Program-made: the position numbers and the translations under genes
Part shown: piece after piece, positions 23,230-31,611 of the stretch
Layout: each line of letters begins with the position of its first letter
Numbering within the stretch: position 1 is the first letter of the stretch
NCBI GenBank assembly: GCA_900540405.1
Contig: UQFW01000005.1
Span: 1 to 44,046 of the forward strand
Direction: 5' to 3'
Length of the DNA stretch: 44,046 nucleotides
Source of the DNA: Candidatus Avelusimicrobium faecicola
GTDB taxonomy: Bacteria; Elusimicrobiota; Elusimicrobia; Elusimicrobiales; Elusimicrobiaceae
The notes under the pieces: generated by a model
Told to the model about the DNA's origin: nothing
Database searches by the model: none
What the model saw: the letters and a program-made list of their open reading frames with translations, nothing else

Positions 23230-25166
23230 TTTATGTTTAATAACCTCACTGAATTAAAAAATATCAAAGCGGCTCCGCCCGTCAGCCCGCCGGGTATTAT
23301 ATACCACGCCAGGGGCTCCCGGGCCACAAAAAGCACATAGGCCGCCAGCGCGCCGCCCGCTAAAAAGGATAATACCAAATTAGCCGTCACCGCGCGACGC
23401 ATTTTTTTATGTAATGCAAACAAATCCGTAATGGCGGATAAATTCCCCCGCTTGATAATAATATCCACCCAATTATTATAGACGTTGCGGCCCGAAAAGA
23501 ACACCAGGCTCACGTCCGAGCGCAACAGGGCAATAATATCGTTGAAACCGTCCCCCACCATGGCTACTTTTTGGCCCAACGCCCGCAAGTTGCTTACAAT
23601 TTCCGCCTTGGTTTGCGGGAGTACATTAAAATTCATTTTTTCTATGCCCGCCTGGCGCGCCACCGCCCCCACGGAATCTTCGTTATCGCCGGAAACGACA
23701 ATCACCTCTTTCTTCCGTTCATGCAGGAAAGAGACCATTTCCGCCGCCCCGGGGCGCAAGGTATCGGACAAAACAAAATAACCCAAAAACCGGTCATTTT
23801 TAGCCACGCAAATTAACGGGTTTTGCCGGGAAGTATCTTCCACCCGGGTTTGGATTCCCCGCTCCAACAGCCAGCTTTCCCGCCCGCACATAATTTTATC
23901 CCGCCCGCAAACTGCCAAAACGCCCATGCCGGGCAATACGTCAAAACAGGTTAATTTGCGGGTGCGGACTTTATGCTGGGCGACATACAAATTGACCGCT
24001 TTGGCAAAAGGGCCGTCCACCTGCTGTTCCGCCGCGGCGGCCGCTTCCAACAGTTGTTTTAAGGCCACCCCTTGCGCGGCAAACACCCCGCTTACGCGCA
24101 ACTCCCCATACGTCAGCGTGCCGGTTTTATCAAAAAATAACGTCTTTGCCTCCGCCAAGCGGTGCAGAGCCTCCGGGTTTTGCAATATAATCTGGCGGCC
24201 GCGCGCCCCGCCCCGGGCAAAAAGTTCTGCCAACCAGACGGAAAACACCAACGCGGGCGAACACGCAAACGCCAACACTATCAAAAAAACCCCGCTATAA
24301 TGGGCCCAATCCGGCTGTGCGGCCGTATATAGCCCCCACGCATAAGCCGCCCCCGCCAACACCACGGCAGACGGCACGAGCCATGCGCTGGCTTTATCCA
24401 GCGGGCTAACGCCGGGGGAGCGGATAATTTCGCTATTTTTTACGGCGTCTACAATCCCCATGACGGCAGAGCGGTTTAACAACCCGGTGACGGTAATATA
24501 CAAATCGTCCGTTTTATTTAAGGTGCCGGCAAACACGCGGCTGCCCTTTCTTTTGGAGGCCGGCAACATATTGCCGGTAATAATGCCCTCATTAACGGCA
24601 CTGGTGCCCTTGGCTACCAGGCCGTCGCACGGGATACGCTCCCCGGGGCGCACCAAAATCAAATCATCCGGGCGCAACTCCCGCGCAAACACTTTATATT
24701 GTTTCCGCTCCCGCAGAACACGGGCGGATTTAGGTAAAAAATCGTCCAATTTTTTAATAAAAACATGGGTGCGCTCCTTCTTTAACACTTCCCGGCGCAT
24801 TACCCACAACGCCAACACGGTAAGCAGGGCACATTCCCCATATAAATTTTCCGGCAATCCGGCAATAGGGCGGGCCGTAAAAGTTTTAAGCAGAGAATAC
24901 GCAAACGCGGCGGAAACAGACAGGCTCACCAAACACGCAAAGCTGATACGCCCGGAAGCGGCATCCTGCAACGCGGCGCGGTGAAAAACATCCGCACAGA
25001 ACAAATACATACATAAGGAAAGAATAAAAATACCCGTACCGGCATAATCGCCCGCTACGGCAAACAGAATAAGCCCGCACAAAACTACGGCTATTGCCAG
25101 CCGGGTTGTAAAAGAGCTGGACGGTATGGCAAATGCCGCAGAACGGACAGAAGAAGGGCTCGTCAT
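23226..25166 (-). CDS. Degenerate P1B-type (heavy-metal-like) P-type ATPase
   Basis: This 646-residue P-type ATPase has the P1B overall plan but no N-terminal metal-binding domain. It keeps the phosphorylation motif DKTGT (D346), SGDN (492-495) and GDGFND (538-543). Several normally fixed residues are changed: the actuator TGES reads TGNM (Glu to Asn199), the transmembrane CPC reads CSPA (302-305, no Cys after Pro), the HP motif reads GP (385-386), and the last helix has GGAAL where MxxSS is expected. It might transport a different ion, work very slowly, or be regulatory. It starts 9 nt after the TPR lipoprotein gene and overlaps queF by 4 bp. The reading frame is fully open, so it is not a simple pseudogene. 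Confidence 0.85.
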   Translation of the reverse strand: MTSPSSVRSAAFAIPSSSFTTRLAIAVVLCGLILFAVAGDYAGTGIFILSLCMYLFCADVFHRAALQDAASGRISFACLVSLSVSAAFAYSLLKTFTARPIAGLPENLYGECALLTVLALWVMRREVLKKERTHVFIKKLDDFLPKSARVLRERKQYKVFARELRPDDLILVRPGERIPCDGLVAKGTSAVNEGIITGNMLPASKRKGSRVFAGTLNKTDDLYITVTGLLNRSAVMGIVDAVKNSEIIRSPGVSPLDKASAWLVPSAVVLAGAAYAWGLYTAAQPDWAHYSGVFLIVLAFACSPALVFSVWLAELFARGGARGRQIILQNPEALHRLAEAKTLFFDKTGTLTYGELRVSGVFAAQGVALKQLLEAAAAAEQQVDGPFAKAVNLYVAQHKVRTRKLTCFDVLPGMGVLAVCGRDKIMCGRESWLLERGIQTRVEDTSRQNPLICVAKNDRFLGYFVLSDTLRPGAAEMVSFLHERKKEVIVVSGDNEDSVGAVARQAGIEKMNFNVLPQTKAEIVSNLRALGQKVAMVGDGFNDIIALLRSDVSLVFFSGRNVYNNWVDIIIKRGNLSAITDLFALHKKMRRAVTANLVLSFLAGGALAAYVLFVAREPLAWYIIPGGLTGGAALIFFNSVRLLNIK

Positions 25167-25175
25167 AAAATTGAA

Positions 25176-26156
25176 TTACAGGAAACGGCGCGCCACTACC
25201 GCCTTGCGGCCGGCATCCGTGCGCATCATTCTCATTTTATACTCGTATTTAGCGGCATGGGCCGGGTCCAACTTGCGGGCCACTAAATAGTTAGCCACCG
25301 CCCCTTGCGGGTCTTCCAGCGCCAACATATCGCCCATCAAATCGTACGCGGGCACATATTTGCTGGCAAGCTCTTTGGTTTTGGCTAACATACCTAACGC
25401 GGTATCCGTTTCGCCCCGTTGGAACAGCAGTTCCCCCATATAATAATAGGCCAGGGCATAGGTGGGTTTTAAGTGGGCGGCTTGTTCAAAATCGTCCATG
25501 GCGTTGGCGTAGTATTTCATTTTGGCAAACGCGCGGCCGCGTTCCAACAGAGCCCGGGCAGACGGCCCCTGCAGGCGCAACAGGGTGGTATAGTCCGCCA
25601 CGGCGGCCTCGTAATCGCCCAATGCAAAATAAGCCAGCCCGCGGTTCAAGAAAAACATGGGATAGTCCTGCCGGATATTATACGCTTTGGCAAAACTGGT
25701 TAGGGATTCCGTAATCAGCCCTTGTTGGTAATAGGCAATACCCAGGTTCATCCACGCCATAAAATATTTGGGGCGGATATTGGTGGCACGCTGTAAATAA
25801 TACACCGCGTCCGAATAGCGGCCCATATCCAGGAGTAGCGCGCCCAAATTGTTATACGTTTCCGGCACGTTGGGGGCACCCTCCAACGCTTTGACATAAT
25901 CCTGCTCGGCCAGTTTTTGGTTTTTCAGGCGTTCCCGCGCGGATTTGGTTTTCAGCCGTTCAAACAGTACCCCGCGGTTGGTGCGCGCGGCAATATGCTT
26001 GGGGTTCTGTTTTAATACCGCCGTATACAACTGGATAGCTTTGGTAAATTCGCCTTTATCGGTAGCCAGTTGGGCTTGCTTAAAAAGTTTATCCTGCTTG
26101 CTGGTGCAAGCGGCTAATAACAAGATAGAAACAGCCAAAACCAAACATTTTTTCAT
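25176..26156 (-). CDS. TPR-repeat lipoprotein
   Basis: This 326-residue lipoprotein has a signal peptide with lipobox LAAC (Cys17), then about seven tetratricopeptide repeats running to near residue 300, such as AIQLYTAVLKQNPKHIAARTN and the following units. It should be lipidated, cut by LspA and held on the inner or outer membrane, where TPRs scaffold protein complexes. Its ATG overlaps the lspA stop by 4 bp (ATGA), so it is made together with the peptidase that processes it. Binding partners are unknown; it is not clearly BamD, Pal or PilF. Confidence 0.88.
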   Translation of the reverse strand: MKKCLVLAVSILLLAACTSKQDKLFKQAQLATDKGEFTKAIQLYTAVLKQNPKHIAARTNRGVLFERLKTKSARERLKNQKLAEQDYVKALEGAPNVPETYNNLGALLLDMGRYSDAVYYLQRATNIRPKYFMAWMNLGIAYYQQGLITESLTSFAKAYNIRQDYPMFFLNRGLAYFALGDYEAAVADYTTLLRLQGPSARALLERGRAFAKMKYYANAMDDFEQAAHLKPTYALAYYYMGELLFQRGETDTALGMLAKTKELASKYVPAYDLMGDMLALEDPQGAVANYLVARKLDPAHAAKYEYKMRMMRTDAGRKAVVARRFL

Positions 26157-26644
26157 TTTTCCTCCTGCGTTTTTTTAGCCGGCTTTAATAACGCCACCGC
26201 CAGCAAAACACCGCCTATGGTAATGAAAGAATCCGCCACGTTAAAAACGGGCCAAACCCTAAAATCCAAAAAATCCACCACAAAGCCTAAACTTATTCTA
26301 TCATAAAGATTGCCCAACGCTCCGGCAAAAATACATAAAGCCCCCCATTTAACCAAAGGGCCGTTTGCCGCAAGCTCTTTCCAGCTGTATGCCAAATAGG
26401 CCAAAACCGCTATCATCACCCCAATAAGCAGTAAGTTGCCGTTTTGCATAAGGCCAAAGGCCATGCCGGTATTTTCCACATAGTGCAACCGGAAATACGG
26501 GAAAAACTCCACATCCCGCATTTGCAAATAAGCCAACGCCCACACCTTGCTGGCGCGGTCCAACGCGATGATAAGCGCGCCAAAAATCCACACGGCCTTA
26601 TTAGCCGCTAACCAGTTTTTCAGCGCGCTTAATGCGTTAGACAC
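26153..26644 (-). CDS. lspA: Lipoprotein signal peptidase LspA
   Basis: This 163-residue aspartic membrane peptidase removes signal peptides from diacylglyceryl-prolipoproteins. Four transmembrane helices are evident. Family motifs are NTGMAFG, GNLYDRISLGFVVDF (catalytic Asp115) and FNVADS (catalytic Asp138). The start is GTG, overlapping the ileS stop by 8 bp, with GAGGAG 9 nt upstream inside ileS. ileS-lspA adjacency is common in bacteria. It overlaps a lipoprotein gene on its other side. Confidence 0.95.
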   Translation of the reverse strand: MSNALSALKNWLAANKAVWIFGALIIALDRASKVWALAYLQMRDVEFFPYFRLHYVENTGMAFGLMQNGNLLLIGVMIAVLAYLAYSWKELAANGPLVKWGALCIFAGALGNLYDRISLGFVVDFLDFRVWPVFNVADSFITIGGVLLAVALLKPAKKTQEEK

Positions 26645-29465
26645 CGGCAGGCTCCTCGGCGGGGACGGTTAAACCTTCCCGCTCCAATACGGCGGCACAC
26701 CGGGCGCACAAATCCGTATGTTTGGGGTTCGCGCCAATGTCTTCTTTCCACTGCCAGCAACGCGGGCATTTGGTGCCGGGTGCGTGTACGGCTTCAATCG
26801 TCAGTTCGTCGGCGCCGTCTTGTACGTCCACCGCCGACACAATGGCAATTTCCGGCCACAGGGCTTTTGTTTCCTGCAAAAATTGCTTCATTTCCGGGCT
26901 GGAAGTTTTGAAAATCACTTTGGCTTCCAAAGAGGCCCCGATAATTCCTTTTTGGCGGGCGGTTTCCAGCTCTTTTTGCACCAGGTCGCGCACGTCGCGA
27001 ATTTTGTTCCATTTTTCTTCCAATTTTACATTGGGAACCATGGACGAATTGCACGGCATATCGGACAAGAAAATGCTGGCAGGCAAACCGGCCCCCGCTT
27101 TGGTTTTAAGCAATACCTGCCACGCTTCTTCCGCCGTGAACGAAAGCACCGGCGCCATCAGTTGTAGCAAGGTTTGCACAATTTCCGCCAGCGCCGTTTG
27201 CGCACTGCGGCGGGAATGGGCACTGGCGCCCAACGTATACAAGCGGTCTTTGGAGGCATCCAACATAAAGGACGACAAATCCAAAATGCAGAAGTTCGCC
27301 ACCGCACGCATAGCTTGGCGGAAATTAAAGGTTTCGTAGCCTTTACGCACTTCTTGGATTAAAGAATCCAAACGGCCGAGCATATATTGGTCCATTTCCG
27401 TCATATCGGCCGGGGCCACGCGGTGTTGGGCCGGGTCGTAATCAAACAAGTTGCCCAGCGCATAGCGGATGGTATTACGCAATTTGCGGTAAGTATCCAC
27501 CGGGCCGCCTAAAATTTCGTCGGAAATGCGCACGTCTTCCTGATAGTCGGACAGCGCCACCCACAGGCGCAAAATATCCGCGCCGAATTTATTGATAACG
27601 TCTTCCGGCGCCACGCTGTTGCCCAACGATTTGTGCATGGGGCGGCCGTTCTGGTCCAGCACCATCCCGTGCGTGACAATGTTTTTGAAAGGCGCTACGC
27701 CCTCCAAGGTGAAAGACGGAATATAAGAGCTTTGGAACCAACCGCGGTGCTGGTCGGAACCTTCGGAATATACATCGGCCGGGAAGTCCAACCCGCGGTC
27801 TTTCAATACCGCCGCCCAAGATACGCCGGAATCCAACCATACATCCAAAATGTCGGTTTCTTTGCGGAAGTCTTGGCAGCCACATTCGCAGGTGTACCCT
27901 TGCGGCATTAATTTTTCCACCGGGTCCGTGAACCAAAAATCGGAGCCTTCTTTCATAGCGCGCTCTTTAATAAAGGTAAACAGGTTATGGTCTGTTTGCG
28001 CCTTGCCGCATTTTTTGCAATACAAAATGGTGACGGGTGTACCCCAGAAACGCTGGCGCGACAAGCACCAATCCGGGCGCAGGCCAATCATGGCGCGCAT
28101 ACGTTCTTCGCCGCCGGCCGGGTAAAATTTAACATCTTTTAAGCCGTCCTGCAATTTTTGGCGCAGGCCGTCTTTATCAATGCTCATAAACCATTGTTCC
28201 GTAGCGCGGAAGATAATGGGGTTATGGCAACGCCAACAATGCGGGTAGCTGTGCGTGATTTTTTGTTCTTTAATCAGCGCGCCCAGTTCGTCCAGTTTTT
28301 GCACCATTTTGGGGTTGGCTTCAAAAACGTGCATTCCTTCAAAAAGGCCGGCATCTTTGGTATAGCAACCCTTTTCGTCCACCGGGCAGAAAACGTCCAG
28401 GCCCCATTGTTTACCGGCGCGGAAGTCGTCCTCCCCGTGGCCGGGCGCGATATGCACAATACCCACCCCGGCATCCATGGTCACAAAGTCCGTCCAGATG
28501 ATGGGGTTTTCCTTACCGGAAAGCGGGTGTTTGTAGGTGAGGCCCACCAGTTTGGCACCGGGCACTTTGCCGGCTTGGGTCACTTCCAACCCGGTATTTT
28601 TTACAAATTCTTCGGCTAATTTTTCGGCCACAATGTAGTATTCGCCCGTTTTGGAGTCTTTCAAAATGGAGTAGTCTTCCGTATTGGAAACGGCCGCCGC
28701 CATGTTGGACGGAATCGTCCACGGCGTAGTGGTCCACACCGCTAAAGACACCGGCTTTGAAAAGTCCAACTCGCCAAACACTTCCACCGTGGGGTGCGCC
28801 AAACGGAAGCGCAAATAAATAGAGGTGGATTCCACATCTTTATATTCGGTTTCCGCATCCGCCAAAGCGGTTTCACAATGCGGGCACCAGGTAATGGTTT
28901 TTTGGCCTTTATAAACGTAGCCTTTTTCAATCAAATCCAAAAACACGCCAATCGTAATGCCTTCGTAGCGGGGGGACATGGTCAGATAGGGGTTATCCCA
29001 ATCCGCCTGTACGCCCAAACGCTTAAAACCCTGGCGCTGTATATCAATAAATTTGGCGGCAAATTCACGCGCTTTTTTGCGGAAAGCGGGCACATCCGTA
29101 ATGTGCTTTTTATCTTGTTTTAATTCTTTAAGCAGCGCCTGTTCAATCGGCAGGCCATGGCAGTCCCACCCCGGCACATAAGGCGTATAACAGCCCATTA
29201 ATGCCCGGCTTTTAAGCATAATATCCTTAATGGTTTTATCCAATGCGTGCCCAATGTGTATTTTACCGTTGGCGTAGGGCGGGCCGTCGTGCAGAATAAA
29301 GTGGCGGCCGGCTTCGTTCTTTTTAAGCATCGCCTGGTAAAGGTCCAGTTTCTTCCAAAAATCTAAAATGAGCGGCTCTTTTTGCACCAAGCCCGCACGC
29401 ATAGGAAAATCCGTCTGCGGTAAAAGTACCGTGGCGGAATATTTATTTTTACTGTTTTTTGCCAT
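26637..29465 (-). CDS. ileS: Isoleucyl-tRNA synthetase
   Basis: This 942-residue class I synthetase charges tRNA-Ile and edits valine. The HIGH motif is HIGH (70-73) after GPPYANGKI. The editing domain includes TTPWTIPSNMA. The KMSKS loop reads PMHKSLGN (609-616), a variant. The C-terminal zinc finger is CPRCW with CARC. Length and zinc finger fit the bacterial type 1 enzyme. It heads the six-gene minus-strand unit. A TATAAT lies about 40 nt before the ATG and a GGAGTG ribosome-binding site sits between. No T-box leader is visible; the leader is only about 35 nt. Confidence 0.96.
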   Translation of the reverse strand: MAKNSKNKYSATVLLPQTDFPMRAGLVQKEPLILDFWKKLDLYQAMLKKNEAGRHFILHDGPPYANGKIHIGHALDKTIKDIMLKSRALMGCYTPYVPGWDCHGLPIEQALLKELKQDKKHITDVPAFRKKAREFAAKFIDIQRQGFKRLGVQADWDNPYLTMSPRYEGITIGVFLDLIEKGYVYKGQKTITWCPHCETALADAETEYKDVESTSIYLRFRLAHPTVEVFGELDFSKPVSLAVWTTTPWTIPSNMAAAVSNTEDYSILKDSKTGEYYIVAEKLAEEFVKNTGLEVTQAGKVPGAKLVGLTYKHPLSGKENPIIWTDFVTMDAGVGIVHIAPGHGEDDFRAGKQWGLDVFCPVDEKGCYTKDAGLFEGMHVFEANPKMVQKLDELGALIKEQKITHSYPHCWRCHNPIIFRATEQWFMSIDKDGLRQKLQDGLKDVKFYPAGGEERMRAMIGLRPDWCLSRQRFWGTPVTILYCKKCGKAQTDHNLFTFIKERAMKEGSDFWFTDPVEKLMPQGYTCECGCQDFRKETDILDVWLDSGVSWAAVLKDRGLDFPADVYSEGSDQHRGWFQSSYIPSFTLEGVAPFKNIVTHGMVLDQNGRPMHKSLGNSVAPEDVINKFGADILRLWVALSDYQEDVRISDEILGGPVDTYRKLRNTIRYALGNLFDYDPAQHRVAPADMTEMDQYMLGRLDSLIQEVRKGYETFNFRQAMRAVANFCILDLSSFMLDASKDRLYTLGASAHSRRSAQTALAEIVQTLLQLMAPVLSFTAEEAWQVLLKTKAGAGLPASIFLSDMPCNSSMVPNVKLEEKWNKIRDVRDLVQKELETARQKGIIGASLEAKVIFKTSSPEMKQFLQETKALWPEIAIVSAVDVQDGADELTIEAVHAPGTKCPRCWQWKEDIGANPKHTDLCARCAAVLEREGLTVPAEEPAGV

Positions 29466-29504
29466 GAGAAAAAATCACTCCGTATATATATTAAGGATAT
29501 TTAT

Positions 29505-29510
29505 ATTATA
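29505..29510 (-). promoter_or_regulatory. -10 box of the ileS operon
   Basis: A perfect TATAAT on the minus strand lies 39 nt before the ileS ATG. The -35 is weak (TTTCTA at 16 bp). The gap is shared with the 3' end of the DtxR-type gene on the same strand. Confidence 0.5.
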
Positions 29511-29551
29511 GAAAATTTAAGGGGGATAGAAATGCTCTTTGCCTATTAATT

Positions 29552-29935
29552 TTATTTGTCCGTTTGCTTGTGTAAATATGCGTGCAGTTTGGAAATGGTT
29601 TCCCGGCTGACGGTATGCTCCATTTTGCAGGCATCAATATCGGCCGTGCGCGCACTAACGCCAATCACTTCGCGCAAAAAGCGGCTTAAAATAGCGTGGC
29701 GGCGCTTGACGTCTTCGGCCACCGCGCGCCCTTGGGGGGTCAGTTCCACGCCCCGGTACGGTTCGTGCCTTAAAAAGCCCATTTTAACTAGCGCGGCCAC
29801 CGCGCCCGTCACGCTGGGGGTTTTTACGCCCAACATATCCCGTATATCCGTAATGCGGGCGCGGCCGTTGTCGCTAGCTACCAACAAAACGGCTTCCAAA
29901 TAGTCTTCCATATTGGACGATAATTCCTGCACCAT
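29552..29935 (-). CDS. DtxR-family metal-dependent transcriptional regulator
   Basis: This 127-residue regulator has the winged-helix N-terminal domain (MEDYLEAVLLV, ITDIRDMLGVKTPSVTGAVAALVKMGF) and the metal-binding dimerisation domain, but no SH3-like third domain. Metal ligands appear as His80 in RRHAILSRFL and the CKMEH motif (Cys103, Glu106, His107). The Cys resembles iron-sensing DtxR/IdeR rather than manganese-sensing MntR, which has Glu there. GGGGGGA precedes the ATG. A DtxR-box-like palindrome overlaps its promoter, indicating autoregulation. The divergent gdhA could also be affected. Metal identity is inferred. Confidence 0.88.
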   Translation of the reverse strand: MVQELSSNMEDYLEAVLLVASDNGRARITDIRDMLGVKTPSVTGAVAALVKMGFLRHEPYRGVELTPQGRAVAEDVKRRHAILSRFLREVIGVSARTADIDACKMEHTVSRETISKLHAYLHKQTDK

Positions 29936-29951
29936 ATATTCCCCCCGAAAG

Positions 29952-29970
29952 TTAAGTTATACTAACTTGT
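29952..29970. promoter_or_regulatory. DtxR-box-like operator
   Basis: TTAAGTTATACTAACTTGT contains the perfect palindrome AAGTTA-TAC-TAACTT (29954-29968). It matches the classic 19-bp DtxR consensus at about 13 positions, counted by eye. It lies 17-35 bp before the regulator's ATG and covers a TATAAC that may be its -10 box on the minus strand. Confidence 0.6.
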
Positions 29971-30004
29971 ATTATGGCAAAAATGCCCCCGCCACGGCAA
30001 GCAC

Positions 30005-30032
30005 TTGCACTTGGGCAAATTGTTGTTATAAT
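30005..30032 (+). promoter_or_regulatory. Promoter of gdhA
   Basis: TTGCAC (30005-30010), a 16-bp spacer and a perfect TATAAT (30027-30032) lie 26 bp before the ATG, with TTAGGAGA in between as ribosome-binding site. The DtxR-like operator lies 35 bp upstream of the -35. Confidence 0.7.
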
Positions 30033-30058
30033 AAAAGTATCCCAGTTAGGAGAATATT

Positions 30059-31408
30059 ATGGACACAAACGCTTATACCGCGCAGTTTTTGGAAAAGTTA
30101 ATCCAAAAAGACCCCGCCCAACGGGTATTTCATCAAGCCGTGCAGGAAGTTGTTTCTACCCTCACGCCTGTTTTACAGCAAAACCCCAAATATATCAAAG
30201 AGCGCATTTTGGAGCGCATTACCGAGCCGGAACGCACCATTATTTTCCGCGTGCCGTGGCAAGACGATAAGGGCGAAATTCACGTCAACCGCGGTTTCCG
30301 CGTGCAATACAACAGCGCCTTGGGGCCGTATAAAGGCGGCATGCGTTTCCACGCCACCGTCAACCAGGACGTGCTGAAATTTTTAGGCTTTGAACAGGTG
30401 TTCAAAAACAGTTTAACCACGCTCCCGCTGGGTGGCGGCAAGGGCGGCAGTGATTTTGACACCCGCGGCAAAACGGACAGCGAAGTTATGCGTTTTTGCC
30501 ATTCTTTTATCAACGAACTTTACCACCATATCGGCTATCATACCGACATCCCCGCCGGAGATTTGGGTTGCGGCGCGCGGGAAATCGGCTATATGTTCGG
30601 CCAGTACAAAAAACTGACGAACGATTTTACCGGCGCGTTTACGGGTAAAAAACCCAACTGGGGCGGAAGCCTTTTGCGCCCGGAAGCCACCGGCTACGGG
30701 GTGGCGTATTTCGCGCAAGAAATGCTGCGCCACAAAGGCGATAGTTTAGAGGGCAAAACGTGCATTATTTCCGGCGCGGGCAACGTGGGCATTTACACCA
30801 TGGAAAAGCTGACCCAGCTGGGGGCTAAAGTGGTGGGCCTCATGGACTACGACGGCAGTATTTACGACGAACACGGCATAGACGAAGAACGCCTGGCGTA
30901 CCTGAAAGATTTAGTATTTGTGCGCCGGGGCAGTTTGAAAGAGTACGACAAAAAATTCCCCGGGGCCCACTTTAGGCCCGGCAAAAAAACGTGGGATATT
31001 CCGTGCGATTACGCCTTCCCCACCGCGTGCGAAAACGAGCTGGACGGACAAGACGCCCAACTGCTGATTAATAACGGCTGTAAAGGCGTTTGCGAAGGCT
31101 CCAATATGCCCTGCACGCCGGAAGCGATAGAGCGCATTAAAGCGGCCAAACTGTTGTATTCCCCCGGCAAAGCGTCCAACGCGGGCGGGGTGGCGGTATC
31201 CGGCCTGGAAATGACCCAAAACAGCATGCGCGTATATTGGACCCGCGAAGAAGTGGAAAAATACCTCCAGCGCATTATGAATAGTATTCACCAAAACTGT
31301 TTGGAAGCCGCCGCTATGTACGGCATGCCCGGGGATTATATGGCCGGGGCCAACATCTTCGGCTTCAAAAAAGTGGCAGATGCCATGATTGACCAAGGGC
31401 TTGTGTAA
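30059..31408 (+). CDS. gdhA: NADP-specific glutamate dehydrogenase
   Basis: This 449-residue hexameric-type enzyme makes glutamate from 2-oxoglutarate and ammonium, a main entry of nitrogen. Substrate and catalytic stretches are clear: GPYKGGMRFH (Lys92), LPLGGGKGGSDF (Lys128) and DIPAGDLGCGAREIGYM. The Rossmann region is ISGAGNVGIYTMEKL. The length near 450 and the N-terminal pattern fit the small NADP-dependent class. A clean promoter and TAGGAGA ribosome-binding site precede it and a terminator follows, so it is monocistronic. Confidence 0.96.
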   Translation: MDTNAYTAQFLEKLIQKDPAQRVFHQAVQEVVSTLTPVLQQNPKYIKERILERITEPERTIIFRVPWQDDKGEIHVNRGFRVQYNSALGPYKGGMRFHATVNQDVLKFLGFEQVFKNSLTTLPLGGGKGGSDFDTRGKTDSEVMRFCHSFINELYHHIGYHTDIPAGDLGCGAREIGYMFGQYKKLTNDFTGAFTGKKPNWGGSLLRPEATGYGVAYFAQEMLRHKGDSLEGKTCIISGAGNVGIYTMEKLTQLGAKVVGLMDYDGSIYDEHGIDEERLAYLKDLVFVRRGSLKEYDKKFPGAHFRPGKKTWDIPCDYAFPTACENELDGQDAQLLINNGCKGVCEGSNMPCTPEAIERIKAAKLLYSPGKASNAGGVAVSGLEMTQNSMRVYWTREEVEKYLQRIMNSIHQNCLEAAAMYGMPGDYMAGANIFGFKKVADAMIDQGLV

Positions 31409-31432
31409 GACCGTTTGCCCCCGCATTTTGAA

Positions 31433-31466
31433 CCCCCGCACACCGTTAGGCGTGCGGGGCTTTTTG
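31433..31466 (+). terminator. Rho-independent terminator after gdhA
   Basis: CCCCGCAC (31434-31441) pairs perfectly with GTGCGGGG (31452-31459), then C and TTTTT. Between here and the rnpB terminator (31467-31575) nothing further was recognised. Confidence 0.88.
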
Positions 31467-31575
31467 CGGCGCGGAAAAATTCCCTTAAAAATCCGCCGGA
31501 TTTTAGGCGCCCCTCATATTTCAGCCTGCCACCACGCATTACGGTAGTAAATAGTTTTTTTAGAGGCTCCTAAAT

Positions 31576-31610
31576 AAAAAAGGCCCGCGCTCCCAAAGGG
31601 AACACGGGCC
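31576..31610 (-). terminator. Terminator of the RNase P RNA gene
   Basis: On the minus strand GGCCCG and CGGGCC (plus-strand arms 31605-31610 and 31582-31587), with an inner TTCCC/GGGA extension, form a hairpin followed by TTTTTT. It begins right after the P1 helix of rnpB. Confidence 0.88.
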
Positions 31611-31611
31611 A

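Noticed and set aside
23230-23260. preQ1 riboswitch for queF
   Set aside because: queF starts inside the preceding ATPase gene, so there is no leader to hold one.
23226-25166. Calling the P-type ATPase a pseudogene
   Set aside because: The frame is open at full length, several catalytic motifs remain, and it is coupled to its neighbours, so altered function is as likely as decay.
29466-29551. T-box leader before ileS
   Set aside because: The leader is about 35 nt, far too short, and no T-box sequence or antiterminator is seen.
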